Shown one piece after another: positions 57,949 to 64,000 of a stretch of DNA of 64,000 nucleotides. A model generated the notes under the pieces. That model made no database searches and was not told where the DNA came from. It saw nothing but the letters and a program-made list of their open reading frames with translations. The translations under genes and the position numbers were made by a program. The stretch covers positions 6,758,001-6,822,000 of the forward strand of contig OZ005702.1 in the NCBI GenBank assembly GCA_963930775.1, read 5' to 3'. How positions within the stretch are numbered: position 1 is the first letter of the stretch; every line of letters starts with the position of its first letter. The stretch comes from Cliona cf. orientalis (Eukaryota > Porifera > Demospongiae > Clionaida > Clionaidae).

Positions 57949-58361
57949 GGCCACTCCAAATGAGAACATAGTTTCCCGTCCACCGCCCGCCTCTTTCTGA
58001 TGCTACCGCTTCGTTTGACCATTATATCCATTATTTATGGTTGTAGCTAGCTAGGAGCAATACTGCTTCATGAATTTGAAGCTAGCAACCAACGGTGATG
58101 TGTCTACTTACGTTGCTTTCATGATAGTAATGCTCCTTCTTGTCAAGGTGCTGCTATCAGCGCACACTAGCTAGCGGTAGCACTGGCTAGCTGTCCATGC
58201 TCTCCTTGTATGCACGTGCACAATTGTGGGATAAAGAATTTTAATTATATTCATTGTGTTCATAATGATATTCATAATAATGGTTAATGGTAATGGGCGC
58301 CCGCCCGCATGTAAAATGCAGGAAGCCAGGACGGGAAACTATATTCTCATTTGGAGTGGCC
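57949..58361. mobile_element. MITE family 4 (TTA target), copy b
   Basis: Ends GGCCACTCCAAATGAGAACA and its complement TTCTCATTTGGAGTGGCC, with TTA at 57946-57948 and 58362-58364. Internal CGTCC...GGACG motifs pair near the ends. Same terminal GGCC and target as copy a at 45846. Confidence 0.9.
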
Positions 58362-58550
58362 TTATAGCCTCTCTTCCGATCCCTCGCTTCATGCATGCAC
58401 ATTCAGTTGCTACTGGGGGACAGCAAAGATTGTCGTTGAATTTAATAATAATTAATTTATTATTATTATGATCACAAAAGTCCACATCCACCTTTAGGTA
58501 TAATCACCGATTGCATTGTAATAAAAAACTAGAGCTCTGTAGAGCACATA

Positions 58551-58937
58551 CCCCGCGCGCCATGTAGCCACTCTAGCGTAGTATTGCAACACTATGAGGG
58601 ACACATATAGCGGTTTCATGACGTGACGACCCTTTCCAACACAGTGCTTGAGCATGCGCAGTCGCATCCGCATACTATTATGCTAAAAGAGTGGGTGTGG
58701 TCGATAAACCACAGGCATGCTGAACAGAAAATGCACGATTTGTAGAACTAGTAAGCCTTTTTGAGAAATTCGAAGCGCGTGCAAACCATTTTTTCACCGA
58801 TATCTACCGATTGGTTATGCTTATAGCACGCACAGACGCCTAGAACTCGAGATCTGGCGATTTTCGTGCCGACGACGACAACGACAACAGACGTACAAAC
58901 CGATTGCTTTACCCCTAGCGCATGCGCGCGGGGTAAT
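58551..58937. repeat. CpG-rich inverted-repeat element
   Basis: About 390 bp bounded by CCCCGCGCGCCATG and CATGCGCGCGGGG, inside the second copy of the segmental duplication and absent from the first. It is much richer in CpG than the surrounding DNA. A truncated edge (AGAGCTCTGTAGAGCACATACC) occurs at 47318. Confidence 0.65.
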
Positions 58938-59577
58938 AAGGCGACTTAAAGTACAGTTAGGGAAAATCAGTAGCTTTTATCTTACCAGCCCTGCATCCGA
59001 TTGAAGAGGGATATTCCCTTAGTATTGATTGGGAACAATAGAATTTAGACAAAAGACTCTTCCCAAAAAACCTCATGCATTCCTGATAATTAATATCATG
59101 AAGATCTGACATACACGACGGCAGTGGTTATGTGACCACTCACTGTGACACTGTCACATACCATTGTTGATAGCATCGCTATATATACTTTCATGAGTTA
59201 CGTAGTTTACGTAGTTTTTGTGGTTCCCATACAATCCTTTTGCACACATGCACACACACACATACTCCCTGATGATAACTAGGCAAAATAGACTCAAAGT
59301 ATACATTACACACTGATTGGCAACAATTTTTTTTTTATGCTCACAACAACAATGACAACGACACGACCGATTACTTTACCCCTTGCGTAATTAAGTTATA
59401 GCTACATACCCTTAATTGGGGTAGGTGGGATACAAGGATTAATAATAGGATAAATCCCACAAAATAATAATTATTGCTCAAAAGTTTGGGGGGGGGGGGG
59501 GGAGGGAGGGTGGGGGGAAGCCCAACCATCTATACCAAACCGTGATTGACCTCATGATCATCTGATGCATCTAGCTA

Positions 59578-59612
59578 TATAAGTTCTCCAAACTGTACTA
59601 CATTAACTTGAA
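59578..59612 (-). pseudogene. Tiny transporter-gene relic
   Basis: TTCTCCAAACTGTACTACAT and TAACTTGAAATC match ATCCACTCCAAATTGTATTACATTAGC at 43941-43967 of the transporter gene with several substitutions. It is only about 35 bp, so support is modest. Confidence 0.45.
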
Positions 59613-59639
59613 ATCTTCTATCATTATTTTAACCATAAT

Positions 59640-60141
59640 TGTTGGTTATCTCAGTTTCATGCCTTGTTCTAGATCATTAATCAAGAAAACCTGGTCTGAA
59701 TATTCCAGATTCCAAATTGTAAACAACTCTTAAGTTCAGGAACATTAGTTAATGCAGAGGAGTCAAAAGTAACTTTAATAATGCGTGTACCTCAAATTAA
59801 TCATAAGAAAACCTCATGGTCTGAATGTTCCTGATTCCAAATTGTAAACAACTTAATGAGCTCGTAAAGTTCAGGAACATTAGTTAATGCAGAGGAGTCA
59901 AAAGTAACTGTAATAATGCATGCACCTCAGATTATATATTATACTTGTGTCAAATAATTCAACGGGTCATTAGGAGTAACTCACCTCCTCCGTATTTGCC
60001 ATGGTTACTGCATGCATGACTCTAATTATCTGTTCCAGTAACCATGGCAAATACAGAGGAGGGTGAATTATTTCTAATGACCTGTTGAATGCTAATGCTA
60101 ATGATTATTGATCTAGAACAAGGAATGAAACTGAGGTAACC
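59640..60141. mobile_element. Composite palindromic element with internal tandem repeat and hairpin
   Basis: Outer arms GTTATCTCAGTTTCATGCCT...GATCATTAATC (59643-59680) and their complement (60103-60140). Inside are two direct copies of about 125 bp (about 59670-59790 and 59799-59930; each has CCAAATTGTAAACAACTTAA-type and GCAGAGGAGTCAAAAGTAAC blocks). A second hairpin of about 140 bp follows (59959-60097; ATTTGCCATGGTTACTG / CAGTAACCATGGCAAAT). No frame. Confidence 0.85.
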
Positions 60142-60146
60142 ACCTG

Positions 60147-60325
60147 AGAATTAATATCATGAAGATCTGACATACACAACAGCAGTGGTTATATTATATT
60201 GATAGCATAACTACTCACTGTGACACATGCCAGTGTTGATAGCGTCACTATAGTTTCATAGGTTGGTTTACCTTGTGGTTCCCATACAATCCTTTTGCAC
60301 ACACACATGCACTCCCTGATATCGT
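60147..60325. repeat. Third copy of a segmental-duplication block
   Basis: GAGAATTAATATCA.GAAGATCTGACATACAC through CAGTGTTGATAGC to CCTTTTGCACACA repeats 46785-46930 and 59085-59260. Confidence 0.8.
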
Positions 60326-60564
60326 CCAACCTGTATGCATGGATCACATAATGTAACCAAGTATATTATTATAACCGCTTCTGCTATGATGCACGATAGC
60401 AGTATCACATCATTATAGTTTCATAAGCTGGTTATCCATGCAGTACACATGCACACATTTATGACATAATAGTGTAAAATAATTATGCATACCAGTAATT
60501 AAAAATTAATGTCCCACTTTTATCATGCAGAGTAGGTTAGACAGTCTGCTACCATAACTAAGAA

Positions 60565-60660
60565 TTGAGTAATGGCCAACCCTCGAGCTCCCACTAGCAG
60601 TACTGTACTCATCCACATTGTCCACATACTGGCCTGAACAGCTACGTCCATGATAGCTCA
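60565..60660 (-). pseudogene. Decayed transporter-gene fragment
   Basis: TAATGGCCAACCCTCGAGCTCC, then ATCCACATTGTCCACATACT and ACGTCCATGATAGCTCA follow 44052-44145 of the transporter gene (spans 3-4) with small deletions. No frame remains. Confidence 0.7.
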
Positions 60661-60777
60661 GAGTAGCTAGCACTCCGCTCATAAGCTTTGGCTACATTTA
60701 CAACTTCGGTTACCCACAACATAGATGGCGCCAGCAGGGGGAATGCCCCCTCCCCCCTAACAAACCTGAAAACACCT

Positions 60778-60870
60778 CAAGCATAGGGATGTATAGCTAG
60801 TGGATGTGATACATTATCCCTACAAATCTTTAAATTTTTGCTTGGCACTGCCATCTCTACTTCAATCTTT
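60778..60870. repeat. Foldback element, single arm
   Basis: CATAGGGATGTATAGCTAGTGG...GATACATTATCC and GGCACTGCCATCTCTACTTC match one arm of the element at 56351-56720. The opposite arm is missing. Confidence 0.75.
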
Positions 60871-60997
60871 CCTGTTGCACCTTGTTGCCATATGAAATCC
60901 ATGCATGCGTACATTTTTTGCATATTGCAAACCTAACTGAATGTAAACTGTGGCATTCACGTGCACATTGGTTGATAGAAGCAATTTGGTTATAAGA

Positions 60998-61086
60998 TGT
61001 CACCACAATTGTTATGGAACATAATGGTGTCACCACAATTATTATGAAACACAATGGTGTTCCCACAATTGTTGTGAAACACAATG
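60998..61086. repeat. 30-bp minisatellite, three units
   Basis: Three consecutive units of TGTCACCACAATTGTTATGG AACATAATGG with few changes. A 30-bp period makes both strands read open for ten-codon repeats, which explains the minus-strand frame at this site. Confidence 0.9.
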
Positions 61087-61602
61087 GGTCTGTTTGTTAG
61101 TCCTTGGGCTAAGAACACAATGTCATGACACTCACAGCTAATCAGTGATCTTCACACAACACTACACCAGACTGAGTTTATATTGCAGCCAAATAGTGGC
61201 TGTGATAAGGAAAATAGAAGATAAATCAACCCTATCTATCACAAATGGGACTGACCCAACTATGCATGACTATAGTCCAAATCATATAAAGGGGTAGACT
61301 TTCTTGTCAAATTTAGTTGCCTTGTGCTGCTGCAATCTGACATATCCCAAATTATCAAGGTAAGCACACTATCTATAATGGCACCATGCAATGATTTGTA
61401 GCCTTTATTAAAGATTATAATATAATAATATGTTAGGTAGAAATTCCAGGAGAAATTAGTATGTCCTCATATAACTAAGGTAGAAAATCTTTAGAAGAAA
61501 GTATAGAGACATTAAGTTAGAGATAAAGTGATTAGCTAAACGGGTAGAGGGTGGGAGGATGATAATTATTAACATTTCAGACAATTATTAAATTTTTTCA
61601 GA

Positions 61603-63540
61603 ATGGACCATATCCTTTTGCTGATTTTTCTGACTCTTCTGCACTATAATGGCGTGAGTGCTGACTTAGATGTTGAATATGGTATCTGTCAGCCAGAGAA
61701 CCAAACATGCGCGGAATGTTATCGTAAATTAAAGGAATCACTTCTTAGGACTGACAAAAATATTCTCTCTCTCTCGTCTGCATTTTTCCCTCCAAAAGAC
61801 AATCTTCCTGAATTTGTCATTGTCACTTACTGTTTTGATGAAGAAATCTGCAGCAAAACAAGAGTATGGTATTGGACACATGATTCTTCCTACTTGTTTT
61901 TTCCAATAAAAACGTTTCAATATCTATCATTGTTTTTTGGTAAACCAGCTACATTCTTTTCTCGAAATTTGACATTAAATTTGGATATGGAATGCTACAA
62001 TGCTTCTCATGATCTGCTCAATCTTTTAACACAAAGGGTAAGTATTGTATGAGCTTAACATCTAATGATATATACCGTATAGCCGGAAATATTGGCGGGC
62101 ATTAAATTTGGCGGTTGAGCCCAAAATCGCTAATGATAGAATATTGGCGGATTTAAACTTGGCGGTTCGGTACGGGATCGCCATACGTATATATGCGAGT
62201 AGGAAATTTTGGCGGATTTTAATTTGGCGGTTGTAATAATAGACCGCCAAACCGCCAAATTTAATTCCCCGCCAAAATTTCCGGCTATACGGTATAGAGA
62301 AATGTCACAAGTTAACCATAATTTCCTGTTGAGGTCAAGCTTGACCACAAGATAACATTTATCTTTCTCTCATATTATGTAGCTCAAAAATTTTGTACAA
62401 GGAGCAAGTATTGATCCAGTAATTGACCAAAATTACTTTGCTAGAGCTGAAGAGAATGATCAGGATGACCTGAGTACACCTAGAGCTCGATACATCTTAT
62501 CATTTAATATAGTTGGCATAGTGTTTGTTGTCATAATCATCATTGCTCTGCTACTCATATACCTCAATACAAAGCGATGGGACACCATACTAGAAAGTAA
62601 AGTTGAAACAGGAAAAGTCAATAAGTATACCCAATCCAAGATATTCAGCATTGCTGCTACCAGTTTCTTCGTCAACGTATATGCAGTAATACTTGATAGC
62701 ATTGCTCTCTATACAATTATTGATGAGCATGTGATAATAAATGAACACTATGTTAATGCTCTTCCATATTATGTCACTGTTATAGACAGTGTTGGAGCCT
62801 TATTCTGGATGGGCTGTTGGATAGGAAGCCTGTGCTCTTACTGCTGTGAAAAGGGACAAGAATACAAGTGTCTAGCCTTATCGACACTTGGCCCAGTCCT
62901 TAGCTTAGCAGTTCACCTACCATACATTGCCATTGCTTACCTAAACGATGCCTCATACGCCACAAGTATCTTTATCTACTACACTATCACAGTCTTTGTG
63001 ATATTTGGTATTTTGGATTTGACCTATGGCACTTGTCAAGGAGCCATTATCGATGCAAAATTTCAAGATCAACAAAAGAAAGGTTGTTATCACTGTTGCC
63101 CAAAGAAGGAAAAGAACAGGAGACGCACATTCATAATTATAATTCCACTATTTACTCTTCTACTGCTTATATTTGCTGGTATGATCACAGCAGCACTGGT
63201 GATTATTCCAATCAGTAAAGCCTTCAGTGATGTACCTAACCGCCTATTAGGATTCTACCAAACTGCTATTATTCTTATTGGAGCCTACCTTGTATATCGC
63301 AATTTTTTCAAGAAAAAGCCGACACTTGATTTAGTAGTAAAGGAAAGAAAAGAAATGATCCCAACTGATACAGTTGATAGTTCTGAAAAATGGGATCAGT
63401 TATCAAGGGATGAAAAAGTGGAACAATTTTATACAAGATTTGTGGACATTATAGCCAACTATCCAATAAATAAGCAAGTGGAAGCTGCAGAGCCGAATGA
63501 TCCAGATGATGCCGAAGACCCACTTTTGTCACAGCAGTAG
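61603..63540 (+). CDS. Multi-span membrane protein of unknown family, paralogue B (intact)
   Basis: Exons 61603..62037 and 62383..63540 join in phase 0 to about 530 residues. Signal peptide (ILLLIFLTLLHYNGVSA), then an ectodomain with CQPENQTCAECY (about 30-41), YCFDEEIC and several N-glycosylation sites. The first membrane span follows FVQGASIDPVI at the start of exon 2. Further spans: FSIAATSFFVNVYAVIL, VIDSVGALFWMGCWIGSLC, TLGPVLSLAVHLPYIAIAY, SIFIYYTITVFVIFGI, IIIIPLFTLLLLIFAGMI and GFYQTAIILIGAYLVY. The acidic tail ends DPDDAEDPLLSQQ, where DPLLSQQ resembles a dileucine sorting motif. No family is recognised; a receptor-like topology is inferred. The 345-bp intron holds a MITE. Paralogue A at 48954 is its broken relative with the same exon 1 length and intron position. 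Confidence 0.85.
62072..62296. mobile_element. MITE family 1, copy b (intronic)
   Basis: Perfect 20-bp inverted ends TATACCGTATAGCCGGAAAT / ATTTCCGGCTATACGGTATA, the outermost TA probably being the target duplication. Internal GGCGG blocks occur in both orientations. It occupies most of the intron of paralogue B. Confidence 0.92.
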
Positions 63541-64000
63541 AAGAGCGATCACATCATACCACAGTGTGTAATGATTAATGATCTGACTATAATTATATGC
63601 ACCCTTTATAGCAATTATCTAAAGTAAGAGAGAAAGAATGTCAATTAATTATTTAGCTAGCTAGCTAGCTAGCTAGCTACTTTAAGACTGCCACTTCGTG
63701 CAAGACCTATACAATTAGCGCACATTCCCTGTATAAACTCATTCTGTTACAGTACTGTTTGTGTTATTTATAATACTGAATCAGATATTATATTATAGTA
63801 CTAGGAATGACTTAGTATAGTAATACGTAGAATAACTGTGGTGGTTCCAATTAAAGTAACCACTCAATTGTGTCATCCAGTACAAATATTGTTGTCAATA
63901 TGAACCACTTCACGATATCTAGGTACTGAAACGATTCATATTATTAAGCCTATTGAATCCTTTATTTGACGAAAAAATGGCTTCAGTGATCTTCGATTCA
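63541..64000. other. 3' flank of paralogue B, with (AGCT)n array
   Basis: No gene seen to the window edge. A self-complementary TAGC tetranucleotide array lies at 63654-63679. No canonical AATAAA follows the stop within 300 bp. Confidence 0.5.

Larger units (their letters stand above)
55846..59420. repeat. Segmental duplication, copy 2 (expanded by insertions)
   Basis: Collinear with 46134-47130 in blocks 55846-56175, 58364-58530, 58940-59290 and 59395-59420. Insertions between blocks are the foldback element (56351-56720), CpG-rich repeat R5 (57375-57935), MITE family 4 (57949-58361) and the CpG-rich element at 58551. 56721-57374 holds no recognised feature. Confidence 0.75.

Noticed and set aside
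60857-61084. 75-codon minus-strand frame with VVTPLCSI-type repeats
   Set aside because: Product of a 30-bp minisatellite whose length is a multiple of three; no other support.
1-64000. tRNA, rRNA or other structured RNA genes
   Set aside because: I found no convincing tRNA boxes or rRNA-like sequence by eye; hairpins seen are explained by inverted-repeat elements. A covariance-model scan would be decisive.

Overview
This is animal nuclear DNA. Genes are split by short GT-AG introns (many of 50-110 bp), non-coding DNA is AT-rich, and small terminal-inverted-repeat elements are everywhere. The proteins are animal types: a 53BP1-like tandem BRCT protein, class C GPCRs of the GABA-B type, TNF-like ligands and a RING/TRAF-zinc-finger/MATH protein. 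Compact introns, expanded GABA-B-like receptors and intronless paralogous receptor-like genes suggest an early-branching animal, most likely a demosponge such as Amphimedon. That assignment is inference; the species cannot be read from the sequence.

Layout. 1-2158 (+): last seven exons of a TP53BP1-like gene. 3002-4741 (+): intronless multi-membrane-span protein. 5114-10843 and 12127-20779 (-): two head-to-tail GABA-B-like receptor genes of 15 exons each; the 13 internal exons are identical in length between them. 21784-29568 (-): three 5-exon genes for type II membrane proteins with a TNF homology domain. The first two lie in a tandem duplication (about 20967-23583 and 23585-27592), and a decayed non-LTR retrotransposon (24032-25457) landed in the second unit after the duplication. 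31075-39356 (-): two intronless paralogues with a beta-helix-like ectodomain and about nine membrane spans, separated by nested Tigger-like elements. 40077-41423 (-): TRAF-like protein. 42763-44433 (-): POT/PTR2-type transporter. 48954-52128 and 61603-63540 (+): two members of an unrecognised multi-span membrane protein family sharing a 435-nt first exon; the first copy is frame-interrupted.

44434-48953 and 52129-61602 are mainly mobile-element and duplication debris: foldback elements, a TTA-target MITE family, a CpG-rich repeat in inverted copies, a segmental duplication, decayed fragments of the transporter gene and several composite palindromes.

Function. Most genes encode cell-surface or signalling proteins. 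TNF-like ligands and a TRAF-like adaptor lie about 11 kb apart. Their families act in one pathway elsewhere, but no TNF receptor is visible here and nothing shows that these genes act together. The GABA-B-like receptors keep the fold and the C-terminal coiled coil but lack key GABA-contact residues, so their ligand is probably not GABA.
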